The notes under the pieces: model-generated
What the model was told of the DNA's origin: nothing
Databases searched by the model: none
Seen by the model: the letters and a program-made list of their open reading frames with translations, nothing else
Translations under genes and position numbers: made by a program
NCBI RefSeq assembly: GCF_037975245.1
Contig: NC_092575.1
Coordinates: 9,518,001-9,582,000, forward strand
Direction: 5' to 3'
DNA length: 64,000 bases
Origin: Apostichopus japonicus
Lineage: Eukaryota; Echinodermata; Holothuroidea; Aspidochirotida; Stichopodidae
In this document: piece by piece, positions 42,723 to 53,486 of the stretch
Numbering within the stretch: position 1 is the stretch's first letter
Layout: each line of letters begins with the position of its first letter

Positions 42723-44278
42723 CTGTGAATTTTGTTTATCACTAAGTACTCAACTAACTAAGGTTTTGTGTACAACCACAGCTATGCATATTGAATGTTT
42801 GCACCAAACTTGTATTTCAGGAATTCACAAGCAGCTAACTGTTAATATGTGAAATAATAAAATGCATGCTTTAGTTTTCTTATGTTACTGCAAATAATGA
42901 GGCAGATGGGGGAAATGGCCAGTTCCTTTGTAAAATACAAACAAAGTTTAGCTTTAAAGCTAACAAAAATGATGACTCAATTGGATATGTATGAGATGTA
43001 ACTTTTCTCTATTCTAAACTGATTCATATAAAGGTAAAATACCAGAGCGAAGTATGAGACTTATCTTATTGCAACCCCTTGCAAAATGCAAAATGAAAAT
43101 TTGGCTTCTGATCTGCACTTGAAGAAAATTTCCATAATCTGAGCCAAACAAATACACCTTAATACACATTAATCGTATGTATACTGTATAGTCTTCTCCT
43201 TATCACATGACATTGAGTCAACCTAAATACAAAATTGATTGTGCATTTTGAAGTGACACTTGGAATAGAAACACTGTCATCTGTGTGCTGGCATATAATA
43301 ATTTATCCAATTTTACACAACCTTTACAGTTTGTTCTCTTAATGGATCAAATGATTTTTTTTTTTTTATAGTACCTTGGTATTCATTATTCATTTTGTAT
43401 CAAGACCAATTAGCCTAATTAAATTTATAAACATTTATAGTATCCAAAATGATTAAAGTCCTTTTCATTCTGCTTCTTAAAGTATACATCAAAGAAGTTA
43501 AATAAGCAATTCACTGTGCATCCTACAGTGCTCTCAAAAAACACTATTAAACATACATCAATGTTCATACATCAATGTTCATACATCATATCATTATAAT
43601 AGGTTACATCTTTTTCTTCAAACAGACATTATATTGAGACAGAGCAGTCTAAGCATACAGAAACCACATCAGATAGGGCAAGACCTGAAAAACCAATTCA
43701 GCTACAGCAAATTGCCATCTGTGCCCATACAACTTGCCATTATGCCTTTAAGAAGCTACGTCTTTATTTTCAAACTAAATCAGGGCTAAACAATTGTCCA
43801 ACGTTTCAGCAATATTAGCAACATCCATTAAGCAGCTGTGGGAAACACTTATGCATTTCAGTTTTAGGAATGATCAAATTCATCTTTTCTATTACTGTCA
43901 TTTCTGAGAGTGTTTTCCCTCACATTGACAAAAAAAGAGACATGCCTTCATGCTCTTTGGCATGCACAAAATAAAAAAGGGTTGTTGTGCCCACCTATTT
44001 CATTAAAAAAATAGCTGCCGGCCCTTTATATCGGACCAGCTAACCACCTTTTAGATAGTACACAGTCAAAAAATACATGCTTGTGATATATCCTTTGATG
44101 AAGCTAAGACCAATAGCAGTAATTCACGTAGTATGATTATTTTCACTGAAATGGAAACCAACAGAGCTAACCTATTTTCCTTTGTTTCAACATGATTGAA
44201 AACAAAATATATTGAAACCCTAAAACATTAAACATCCAGTTCTATAAACTATCTAAATATTCTGTTTTGTAAGAATGA
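42723..44278. other. probable intron or intergenic sequence
   Basis: AT-rich, with a T-run at 43360-43369 and a 14-bp repeat at 43547-43592. An acceptor-like site on the minus strand (ttggtttttcag, near 43700) precedes short open frames, but phase and donor could not be settled. Confidence 0.4.
43547..43592. repeat. 14-bp tandem repeat, about 3 copies
   Basis: Unit catacatcaatgtt in direct repetition, the last copy incomplete. Confidence 0.8.
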
Positions 44279-44652
44279 CACTAAGGCAGGGGTGGGCAAC
44301 CTTTTTGAATGAATGGGCCAGACGTAAAGAGTGAAAAATTCACTGGGCCGCACCTAACCAACGACCTGCTGTTTCAAACCTTTGATTCCAAGGACTTTCA
44401 AGCAATAGGTGTGTACTTAATCTGTATTCACAAAAACATAATGTCAATACAGTACAGTTGATAATTAATGGGGATAATAGGCCTACCTGACAGCATCATT
44501 AGTGCTGATAAATTCTAAGCAGCTAGCTTGTTTTTTTGGTGATGATAGATTGATTTTTTTCCTTTTTCTTGAGACATCTCACAGACCAAAAAAAAAATCA
44601 CTGGCGGGCGGCGCGGGCCGCATGCCGTAGGTTGCCCACTCCAGCACTAAGG
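44279..44652. mobile_element. 358-bp hAT-like MITE with perfect 8-bp target duplication
   Basis: The body is 44287-44644. The left end reads CAGGGGTGGGCAACCTTTTT. The right end, reverse-complemented, reads CTGGAGTGGGCAACCTACGG, so 13 of the first 15 bases match. The 8-mer cactaagg is repeated exactly at 44279-44286 and 44645-44652. Subterminal 'gggccgcacc' and 'cgggccgcatgcc' words are typical of this kind of end. There is no coding frame. It lies outside the exons identified here. Confidence 0.9.
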
Positions 44653-45688
44653 TATTGTACTGTTGCATAATGAGGATCTCACACATTGGAACATCAAGGG
44701 AATGTGTTTAACAGAGGAACATAGTTCTCATATTGAATACAACTCATATAGATCAGTAAACCGAGTAAGGCAGAAATAGACTTGAAGCAGTATATTGAGC
44801 TTGCTTGTTGTTTCGTTCATAACATGGATTGATCTGAAGATAACATGCATTAGTTAACACTGATTTTAACACTGATTAATTAAACAAAGCAAAATATTCT
44901 AGGATTGACTATTGTTGCTCAATCATTTGCTGAAGTGGATGGAGGCTGGATAGTACTACATACTGTAGAGTTAACCCTGAGTAAAGAACCACATCAGCCT
45001 GTCTATGTCAAACATTACATACATGTATATCTCAACCTGTTTAAGGCTGGCACAGTTACTGTTTGTTGTCAAGGGCAGGTAGTGTAGTGTACACTCATGT
45101 GTGAGCTGTAAGTACTGTGAGTTCACTTCTTCTGAAACCATATCTAAATAAAAGAGAAATAGAGAATGCTATGATCCTTAACTTTTGTTAAATACAGTTA
45201 TATATCTTAAGGCAGAAGAAATTTTGATTCTAAAATGTAAAGGTTTATTGCATGAATTCATGCATTGAACCTGATGTTGTTTTACCTTATAATGTAAATC
45301 AGTTAGTTGAATCCATGACTTTAATGACATGAATCATCAGATACACCCTATTATAAACTACACTATTTAAATGTCCTGTAACAAGTCTATCAAGTATTTC
45401 TTGTCGCCCCAATAAGTGTAACTTGTTTAGAAAAATAGCATATGAAGTTTAACTATAAGCTTGTCTGCCCTGTTTCTTAGCTGCAAGTGAACTGGGCTAA
45501 TAGGTTTGCTAGCTACCAAAAGATTTGTAGGCAACCACCCACCACATCCATACACCTTCATTCCACTATCCCATTAACTGTTAATGTTAGTGGCCAGCCA
45601 TCTTGTGAAAATACATCTTGCTTTGTTTAGTGAAGAATGTTTAGGACGATTAAAAAAAGTAAGACCAAGTTTTTATTGTAGCAGAACA
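44653..45688. other. no gene recognised
   Basis: A 60-codon plus frame at 44905-45087 has no recognisable domain. The stretch immediately left of 45689 may be the untranslated leader of the retroelement that follows, but no long terminal repeat was found. Confidence 0.4.
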
Positions 45689-46535
45689 ATGGCTCAATCC
45701 TACAAAGTTCCGCTGTGTTCGACCAAACAAACGAAATATTGAAATAAAAATGTGGAACATGGTGACGGATCTGGACAAAAGAGGCAAGCATTGTCAATTG
45801 CACTAAGCATAACGGAAAGGCACGGGAGACCATGTTGGAGACGCCAGAGGAAAATCTGAATTCCGACAATGGTGTGGAGAAGCTACTAGAAGAAACTTGA
45901 CATAGTGTTCAAGAAAGATTCCATTCACAGTGCCTACCTGAACTTTGACCCCTACTGCCAGGGTGAGTCCGTTCCAATTTCTGACTTCACCGCTCAATTT
46001 TAATTGCTGAACCGTAACATGGAAAAGCATGAAACGAATTGCCTGATGCTGTTTTGGCATTTAGATTGCCTGAAAAGGCCAACTTGGAAAAAAAGGATCG
46101 TCAAATTTGAGACGAAGTCTACCCATAAAAGAAGTTTTGGGGATCAACACAACAAACAGGAATAGGCTTAGACCTCAGCATGAACTACCCCTCTCAGGCC
46201 AGATCTGATATGCCTAACATTGATAGGCTTAACATTAGGCCCATCAAACAAGAGTTAACTGAGGAGTTGCTTGTCTCAGAGTACCAGCCTTGATCTTTGC
46301 AAGGACATCGTACTTCAGATACAGTGGGCATAACTGTGTAAGTTTATGAAACAACTTGTGCAGGAAAGATTTCCCCAAAGCCAGCTGTTGCTCCTCATCT
46401 TGGCAATGAATTAAATGAAGTTGTGGCTATGGACTTGCATGAAAATATCACCACATTTTCCTTCAGACCTGGATTAGTGAACATGGTTCCCCAAAAATAA
46501 TCTTGACTGTGGACACAAATGACACATTTCCACAC
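45689..46535 (+). pseudogene. LTR-retrotransposon remnant: gag joined to integrase pieces
   Basis: Begins with ATG (MAQSYKVP...). With frameshifts, it reads through a gag-like region (IKMWNMVTDLDK; then ARETMLE, NLNSDNGVEKLL, AFRLPEKANLEKKDRQ) to about 46150. After an unclear stretch it continues near 46370 with an integrase-like piece: SPKPAVAPHLGNELNEVVAMDL and WISEHGSPKIILTVD, recalling the first two acidic positions of the DDE catalytic core. Protease, reverse transcriptase and RNase H are absent, a large internal deletion. Several frameshifts and stops are present, so it is dead. Assignment to a Ty3/Gypsy-like family is from memory of gag and integrase motifs. Confidence 0.65.
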
Positions 46536-46975
46536 CATTTTCAGTACACTCAGTACAATCGACTTTGAATAGGCTGCAACGTGTCCAAAACACCGCGGCA
46601 CGTATAATCACCAGAACTTCGCGTTTCTCTCACATCACACCTGTCTTAAGAGATCTTCACTGGCTGCCTGTTCACCATCGTATCGAGTTCAAACTATTAG
46701 TATATGCATATAAATCAATTCATTTTCAAGAACCTCATTACTTAACTGATATGCTAACTGTGTACAAGCCTAACAGAACATTGAGATCGGCCAATTCCCT
46801 TAATACACTAGTGGTCCCCAGAGTAAGAACTGCTACATACGGTGACAGACAATTTAACTTTGCTGCTAGCAAGCTATGGAATGCACTGCCAAATAATATC
46901 CATGATGCCAAAACATTAGCCACCTTTAAGAAATTACTTAAAACTCACTCTTTCTTTTTAGGAATTTCACTGTAA
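46536..46975 (+). pseudogene. LINE reverse-transcriptase C-terminal fragment (jockey/CR1/L2-like)
   Basis: An intact 136-codon frame (from a TTG codon at 46565, open a little further upstream) carries the C-terminal block typical of non-LTR reverse transcriptases: LNRLQRVQNTAARII, LRDLHWLPVHHRIEFK, YLTDML, YGDRQFNFAASKLWNALP and FKKLLKTH, ending in a stop at 46975. The endonuclease and catalytic reverse-transcriptase parts are missing. It is 5'-truncated, the usual fate of LINE copies. It starts directly against the integrase remnant, so the LINE probably inserted into it or the two were joined by deletion. Confidence 0.85.
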
Positions 46976-47215
46976 ATCTATATTGTTTTTAAAAATTTTT
47001 CCTTATAGATACATATATATTTTATATTTATATTCAAACTGCGTCCATTTTATTTTTCGTATTCATATTTTAAGGGGTTTTGTCAGTTTTTTACTTAAAT
47101 TTACTTAAAACTCACTTTTTTTCCTTTTAGGAATTTCACTGTAATTCTATATTATTTTTTTAATTATTCCTTTTTTTTAATATATATATTTTTTGTATTA
47201 ATATTTAAGCTGGAG
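46931..47215 (+). repeat. LINE 3' end, ~166-bp tandem duplication
   Basis: The sequence from the last codons of the LINE (ttacttaaaactcactctttc, then tttttaggaatttcactgtaa) recurs about 166 bp downstream near 47098 with small changes, including the stop region. It looks like a duplicated 3' terminus of the LINE, followed by T-rich sequence. Confidence 0.75.
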
Positions 47216-47264
47216 GAGCCAGTCAGAACGTCATGCCTTTGCACAGGTTGGCTTCAATGCACGG

Positions 47265-48264
47265 CTAGTGTTTACACGGGTCCAAAAATCGGAGACCGGA
47301 TACCCGAGAGCCGTTTGTTTACCCTCATGTATCACGAATTTCAAGAGATTACATTTTGGTTGCTGTAATAAATGCATTATATTCTCTACTGACAATGTTT
47401 TTATGGTCAAATACGTAGGTGTAAGATAAGGTATAACTCCTTCCTCAATAATTTCTATTTAATTTTGTTTCTTTCATTAACTTGATAATAACTTAATTAT
47501 TTAATTATAATTAACATTACTACTAACATCGCACTGCCGCGGCTGCTTGCTCTCCACGTCTATTGGATCAGACCATATTAATAACCAATTTAGCTCTTAA
47601 ACAATTACGACTACAGTACTATCTATTATGCAGGCCCAGGGTTCGCATTAGCCGTGAGATTGCGCGATCCGCGCAATTTGATCGCATTTGGAATAAACGA
47701 TTGGTAAAAAGCCACTTGCGATGATTATTTTTTAGTTATCCCGTCAATAGTCCATAAACATCTTGTAAAATTCCTTGTCAGCCTTTCCTTCTATGAAATA
47801 AACCAATGAATAAATAATAATTTCTTCCACATGATAGCCTAACACCACACTAAGTCAATGAGAAATATAGCTAAGCCAAACCATCTGTTTATTCGCTGAA
47901 TATAAGATATCCATGGAATACTTTTGTTATTGCTGTTATCTTTGACCACATGGTAGCCTAACACCACACTAAGTCAATGGGAAATCTGCCTAACCATCGG
48001 GTTGCAATTTTTTTAAAAAAAAAATCACACTTTGCGTAGGATTTGGGTAATAAATTAAGAACCGGGTAGTATCGCGTGGGGCGATACCTTCGTTATTACT
48101 GTTATCTTCGACCACATGGTAGCCTAACACCACACTAAGTCAGTTAGAAATCTGCCTAACCATCGGTTTGCCAAAATTTTTTGTTTAAATATCAGACTTT
48201 GCGTAGGATTCGGGTAATAAATTAGAAACCAGGTGGGTACCCGGATAAACCGTGCAAACACTAG
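47265..48264. mobile_element. 1.0-kb terminal-inverted-repeat element, non-autonomous
   Basis: The left end CTAGTGTTTACACGG and the right end, reverse-complemented, CTAGTGTTTGCACGG match at 14 of 15 bases. Both are followed by CC-rich words including 'gggtaccc' or 'gataccc'. The flanking 8-mers atgcacgg and tcgcacaa share only gcac, so the target duplication is doubtful. Inside, a block (cacatggtagcctaacacca, then cactaagtcaatg...gaaatctgcctaaccatcg) occurs three times, at about 47828, 47947 and 48113. No transposase frame. Probably hAT-like by its TAGTGTT start. Confidence 0.7.
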
Positions 48265-48860
48265 TCGCACAACTACTGAAAGATCTGGTCCAAGTGCGGA
48301 GCTGAAGGTACTAGGACCGATAGGTCACGCACGGCAGGTACTGGGCGGGGGAGAGTCTCCATCCAAAAGCCGTAGATTGAGAATGGGTCTCCAATGGCCG
48401 TCCTCCTTCAGAGTGAGGAAAAAGGTTGCTGAGAACAGGGGTGGTAAGAAAAGGCCGAACGAGGGCCCCGACCGCTAGTAGCAGGTTTCGCTGCTTTCCT
48501 GCGAAAAAGGAGGCAAGGGAGGAGAAGGTTCCATGGTCTTACGGAGGTTGTCTCTCCTCACTACATCCTGCTCGACGACCTGCTGGGAACAAGCCTCCGA
48601 AAACGTCTGATTCGGAAAAGGGGGGGGGGCACCCATAAGAGCACCAGAGGCGATGTCTGACAATCCCAACAGCGAGAGGATGTTACGCAGAGAAACCGAT
48701 TGCGGATGTGAAACAAGCATCAAGACCTTTGATGTAGACTTGCAACTGAACAGAGCAAGTCACAGGAAAAGAATGACCAGGCCAAGGCACGAATCTGGCC
48801 AGACAGAGCTGGCTAGACCGGCTGCCCTTGGCAGGCTACGGTATAGTTATATTTATATAT
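48265..48860. other. GC-rich unclassified segment
   Basis: About 600 bp of G- and A-rich, CpG-containing sequence. Overlapping frames in three phases (82, 81, 70 and 96 codons) are rich in Arg, Lys, Gly and Ser. It directly abuts the inverted-repeat element and ends at an AT tract at 48845. It may be the 5' part of a non-LTR retrotransposon or another repeat. No domain was recognised. Confidence 0.35.
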
Positions 48861-49351
48861 ATTATATTGATCAATATACCCTATCACATATCCTCCTATA
48901 TCAATCCCTCCATTGCCAACCTACAGGATCCCCTGCGCTATAGGTATTAATTTAGCATACATACTGTATATATGTATACATCCAACGATTCCATCCATCC
49001 GTACATCCAACCATAGAAATATAGATTCATAGAATTTTTAAGATATTTTGTACTCTGCAATAAATTGGTACAAAGAAATGCAATATCTGACTGGTACAAT
49101 AGTTTCGTGCTCATGTATTTGTATGATTTTAAGTTCCTGCTTAAAGGTGAACTTTAACTCTAACTAAAATATGTATATACAGTCTAACCATTGGACTGTT
49201 GCTATCAAGGATTGTATCCAATATAATCCAGCTCTGTGTCCTATAAATTTAAAGTAATGTCTTAATCATTCCTGTCCAAACCATTGAAGTTTATGCCTAA
49301 GTTAGTTGTTCATGGTGTGATTTTGATCGAGCAAATATATGTTCAGGCTAC
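48861..49351. other. AT-rich intron or spacer
   Basis: (TA)-rich at 48845-48870 and 48965-48985. No open frame above 60 codons. It lies downstream (minus strand) of the exon at 49352. Confidence 0.4.
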
Positions 49352-49392
49352 CTTCTCTTCCTGTTGGTGGTGGTCAGCACGATACCTCCAGA
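49352..49392 (-). CDS. exon of unidentified minus-strand gene
   Basis: A 41-nt segment with an acceptor (tttatctgtaacag) just above 49392 and a donor AGAAG/GTAGCC. It enters in phase 0, which fits the phase-0 end of the exon at 49936-50158, and reads SGGIVLTTTNRK plus two bases. Joined, the two exons give a run ending QIFNLGE-SGGIVLTTT, alternating hydrophobic residues as in a beta strand. The intron between them contains the 47-bp array. The next exon downstream was not identified. Confidence 0.4.
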
Positions 49393-49419
49393 CTGTTACA
49401 GATAAATGTACAATGTAAA

Positions 49420-49935
49420 ACTTACCTCAAAACTTACCTAACCAAAATGTTCCTTAACAATGTTTAAACTGTGTTTAGTCAAAAGTTACCTCACAACAGA
49501 TTGGATGCATTTAGTTGTCTCACCAATAATTGAAATTGTGTTTTGTCTGTCAAAATTTACCTCACCAACAGTTGAAATGTTATGTTAGTTTTTCAAAACA
49601 CCTCAACAACAGTTTAGATGTTATTTTAGTGTGTCAAAAGATACCTCACCAAAAGTGAAAATGTTATTTTAGTTTTCAAAGTTACCTCACCAACAGCTGA
49701 AATGTTATGTTAGTTTGTCAAAACATACCTCACCAACAGTTTAGATGTTATTTCAGTTTGTCAAAACTCACTAAAAGTTAAAATATTATTTTAGTTTGCA
49801 AACATTACCTCACTAACAGCTGAAATGTTATTTAGTTTTTCAAAACACCTCAACAACAGTTTAGAATGTTATTTTAGTGTGTCAAAAGATATCTCACCAA
49901 CGGCTGAAATGTTATTTTTGTTTGACAAAACTTAC
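49420..49935. repeat. ~47-bp intronic minisatellite carrying copies of a splice donor
   Basis: About eleven diverged units. On the minus strand the unit reads TTGGTGAG/GTAA-TTTTGACAAAC plus a TAAAATAACATTTCAGCTG tail. It begins exactly with the last eight bases and donor of the adjoining exon (49936-50158), so the array arose by duplicating the exon's 3' edge. Each unit also ends in an acceptor-like TTTCAG. Copies further from the exon are more degraded. Confidence 0.85.
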
Positions 49936-50158
49936 CTCACCAAGATTAAAAATCTGTTTAGTCTGTCCAACACAAACAACTTTATGACCAATCGCTGAAG
50001 AAGATCCATTTTTGGTGTCAGCACAATCTGGACAGAAAACTGGTTGAAAGCAGCAATCATCTTCCTCTGACCAATGAGCATTCAACTTGTAAACATCTGG
50101 ACCTAATGGAAGTGATGAAGAAGAAGATACTCCAAGTATGATTTTAGGCAATATTTTA
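49936..50158 (-). CDS. exon of unidentified minus-strand gene (223 nt)
   Basis: Acceptor ataagaacag just above 50158. Donor GGTGAG/GTAAGT at the lower end, a near-consensus site. It reads in one frame for 74 codons with protein-like composition: SKILPKIILGVSSSSSLP, then DVYKLNAHWSEEDDCC, FQPVFCPDC and GHKVVCVGQTKQIFNLGE. There is a Cys-rich piece (CC...C..C), which could bind metal but matches no finger I know. It enters needing one base to complete a codon and ends in phase 0. One of the best exon calls in the window, but the protein is not recognised. Confidence 0.6.
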
Positions 50159-51248
50159 CTGTTCTTATATGTTTACCAATCAACAAACAATTGAGAGCTA
50201 GCAATTTTTTACAGCTATCCAAGTTTTTATTGTAAGATACTCAGCTTTAAAATCTAATGTAATGACTCTTTAAGAAAACTTGATGGTTTCAGCTCCTCGG
50301 GTTCAAGCCTCAATATTAATCCACTGTTTTATCATTGTAATAATTCAAACCAGAACATGTAACCATTTACCTTCATATGAACATGAACAGAGCACTCTGT
50401 GGATGATATTGCACACTATGAGTCCTTAACTTATTGTTAATGCATTTTAACATGTTATTTGAGGCCATAGGTTTTCTTCTTGAGTTTTGTGACATTGCAC
50501 TGACAAAGTAGTATGTGTGTTAGATGAAGTATGCCATCCACTTCATTTCATGACCCTCTGATGTTATAAAGTCATTTTTCAACAATTAAGTGGTATAGAT
50601 ATACAACTTAGACTGCTAGTGCTGTTTTGTTGTTTATTTTTTGGTCTACAATACAAATATTAATGACAGGTCTAATAGGTCATCCAGTACTCAACAGTGT
50701 AAAATAGATCCTCCCATCTACTAATATTAATACAAATATTAATGACAGGTCTAATAGGTCATCTGTCGTTACTCAACAGTGTAAAAGAGATCCTCTCATA
50801 ACTGCAGTTAAGAAAGAGCCTTCTGCATCACAGGAGATTATGTGTGGATCTGAGTAAAATAGACTCAAGCTGGCTTTAATTTGTATAGCACCACTACACA
50901 AAAACACTTGTAGTGGAGAAATGCTGTTCAGAGCCAGACAGCGTCTATACACGGTACTCTGTTGCTCAAGGGTTCTTCATTTTTTACAACTTGCTCACAA
51001 AATACCTCTTAAGAGCTAAATCAGTACAAACCACCTTTGAAATCCTGCTAAAGGCCAGACCCTCCACATCTAGGTGAAGACCTAATTAACTAATAACTAA
51101 ATCATTTCCAAGTAGCACTCTTTTCTGGCATCATTTTCCCAATCACATTTACACAGGCACAATTTGCACCAGAATAGAAAACCATTCCATGTTGTCAGGG
51201 TGTTCCAGTTATAGATCTACAGTATATATTAATAACATTGGAGGATAC
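50159..51248. other. intron sequence with small duplication
   Basis: Phases show that at least one exon is missing between 51249 and 50158. A 26-nt candidate at 50371-50396 (acceptor atcatccacag, donor AAG/GTAAAT) was considered but does not restore phase. A tandem duplication lies at 50648-50810. Confidence 0.4.
50648..50810. repeat. ~80-bp tandem duplication
   Basis: Two copies of atacaaatattaatgacagg tctaataggtcatc...actcaacagtgtaaaa-agatcctc, starting near 50651 and 50731, with a few differences. Confidence 0.85.
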
Positions 51249-51339
51249 TGTTGCTTTTCACACTGTCCTTATGGAAGTAACTTCCATCCTGGTTCTTTGG
51301 AAGAGACACATTTCCAAACATTTTGAGCATTGGGTTGCT
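51249..51339 (-). CDS. exon of unidentified minus-strand gene
   Basis: A strong acceptor (ttcctacaatttccacag) lies just above 51339. The phase-0 frame reads SNPMLKMFGNVSLPKNQD, then GSYFHKDSVKSN, with ordinary protein composition. Two donors are possible: CAACA/GTATCC (end 51249, used here) or GGACA/GTGTGA (end 51264). Both leave one base. Phase does not match the exon at 51990-52085 directly. A 16-nt piece ending at a GTATTG donor between them would fix this but is too short to claim. Confidence 0.5.
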
Positions 51340-51989
51340 CTGTGGAAATTGTAGGAATATGACCGCTTTGGCATAAACTCAAACTGTTTATCAATGGAAT
51401 TACAGATCCATTGAGACATTCCATTCAACACTTTGTTTAAATATTAAATTGACAAAAACTGGCAAAACCCTCATCCCTAAAAAGCAGTTTTGCTGATAAG
51501 TATCACTTTAAAGTAAAGTTTCCACTTAAGAGAGTTCAAATACAAAAAAAAACCCAAAACTAATTACTGATGATGACCAGGTTTGTTATTAAAGGGCATC
51601 AATACCATCTGAGGGAAACATCTGTGGACTGCCACAAATTCCAGATTCACATGCTCAAGATGACTTCTGACCAATTTTCTATTTGTGCAGCTTCAGCAAT
51701 TGGCTTGCTTAAACCAAATAACATCTAAGAGGTGAAGGTTTCAATCATTTCCCAGTTAGCTGCTAGAGAGTTCCTGTGACCTTAGACCTATTATTCCTGT
51801 GCTTTCTGTAACCACTACCAACTGGTGATCATTACCATAAATTTGATTAGGGCCTAACCCTGACCACTTGAAAATATTCTCATTTTGGCCAATGAAATTA
51901 AAATCCTAATGTACACATTTTGTGTGCCTTAACCCACTGACCAATGTCGCCAGATATCAGGATTACATCAAATTCCTAGGAGGAGATAC
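51340..51989. other. intron sequence
   Basis: No frame above 60 codons and no repeats were recognised. It may contain a microexon bridging the phases of its two neighbours. Confidence 0.4.
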
Positions 51990-52085
51990 CTTTCAATGAA
52001 CTCTATGTTTGACCTTGCATTCATGAAACCCCTCACATAAGCAACAACAGGATCAAGCAAATTGCCTGCAAGCATCACCTTTGAA
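51990..52085 (-). CDS. exon of unidentified minus-strand gene (96 nt)
   Basis: Acceptor tttaaacatcag just above 52085 and donor GAAAG/GTATCT. Read from the second base it is open and protein-like: SKVMLAGNLLDPVV, then AYVRGFMNARSNIEFIE, probably an amphipathic helix. It needs two bases from the previous exon and leaves two. The 93-bp array begins directly upstream, and its unit ends in the same acceptor sequence. Not recognised as any family. Confidence 0.55.
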
Positions 52086-52970
52086 CTGATGTTTAAACAG
52101 ACAGACATATACAATTATACATACACACAATAATATAGCAGAATCTCCTCCATTGGCTATGCTCATACTCATCCACTTATACTGATGTTTAAACAGACAG
52201 ACATATACAATTATACATACACACAATAATATAGCAGAATCTCCATTGGCTATGCTCATACTTATCCACTTATACTGATGTTTAAACAGACAGACATATA
52301 CAATTATACATACTGTACACACATAGCAGAATCTCCATTGGCTGTGCTCATACTCATCCACTTATACTGATGTTTAAAAAGACAGACATATACAATTATA
52401 CATACACACAATAATATAGCAGAATCTCCATTGGCTATGCTCATACTCATCCACTTACAGTGATGTTTAAACAGACAGACATATACAATTATACATACAC
52501 ACAATAATATAGCAGAATCTCCATTGGCTATGCTCATACTCATCCACTTACAGTGATGTTTAAACAGACAGACATATACAATTATACATACACACAATAA
52601 TATAGCAGAATCTCCATTGGCTATGCTCATACTCATCCACTTATACTGATGTTTAAACAGACAGACATATACAATTATACATACACACAATAATATAGCA
52701 GAATCTCCATTGGCTATGCTCATACTCATCCACTTATACTGATGTTTAAACAGACAGACATATACAATTATACATACACACAATAATATAGCAGAATCTC
52801 CATTGGCTATGCTCATACTCATCCACTTATACTGATGTTTAAACAGACAGACATATACAATTATACATACACACAATAATATAGCAGAATCTCCATTGGC
52901 TATGCTCATACTCATCCACTTATACTGATGTTTAAACAGACAGACATATACAATTATACATACACACAAT
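52086..52970. repeat. 93-bp intronic array, lower segment (about 9.5 copies)
   Basis: Unit 92-93 bp. On the minus strand it starts TATAAGTGGATGAGTATGAG and ends TGTTTAAACATCAG, the same acceptor end as the exon at 52085. Copies are over 95% alike. A long open frame (254 codons, minus) runs through it only because 93 is divisible by three. The array continues after the inserted element at 53934. Confidence 0.95.
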
Positions 52971-53370
52971 GCTTTCAAGTCACTTCGCCCAACAACCATT
53001 TCGCCCAACTGCCATTTCGCCCAACCAGCCTGGTCACTTCGCCCAACCAGCCTGGTCATTTCGCCCAACCAGCATGGTCATTTCGCCCAACCATCATGGT
53101 CATTTCGCCCAACCAGCATGGTCATTTCGCCCAACCGTGTTGGTCATTTCGCCCAACCTTATTTTTACTAATATTCAGTCAGAATAATATTACTTTTTCT
53201 ATTCCACTAGTTCAATTTGATTTATTTTGGGTAAGGTTACTTCGTAATAGGTAAATAAAAAAATGAGGTCCGCTCGATATCGATCGGAGTCTGAGCAGTT
53301 ATTTCAGGTATAATGGGAGTATTACACTACTTTAGGCGTTTGCGCATACAATGGAAGTTACATTATCATA

Positions 53371-53445
53371 CAAACACAGGGGAATCGGTCTTCATAAAGA
53401 CCAATCAAACCTAGGTCTTTATGAAGACCGATTCCCCTGTGTTTG
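53371..53445. repeat. perfect 32-bp inverted repeat, 11-nt loop
   Basis: Left arm 53371-53402 (caaacacaggggaatcggtc...) and right arm 53414-53445 are exact reverse complements. The inner part of each arm, ggtctt...aagacc, is itself an inverted pair. It lies within the shorter nested copy of the fold-back element. Confidence 0.95.
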
Positions 53446-53486
53446 TTGGGCGGTGAAATGGTTGTTGGGTGAAGTGACTAGAAAGC

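Noticed and set aside
45627-46060. Minus-strand frames of 80 and 85 codons
   Set aside because: They are antisense to the gag remnant, whose plus-strand reading has recognisable motifs.
50296-50310. gggttcaagcct, like a tRNA B box
   Set aside because: No A box at the right distance and no cloverleaf stems.
50371-50396. 26-nt candidate exon (acceptor atcatccacag, donor AAG/GTAAAT)
   Set aside because: Splice sites are good, but it does not restore phase between the exons at 51249-51339 and 49936-50158, and the piece is too short to judge.
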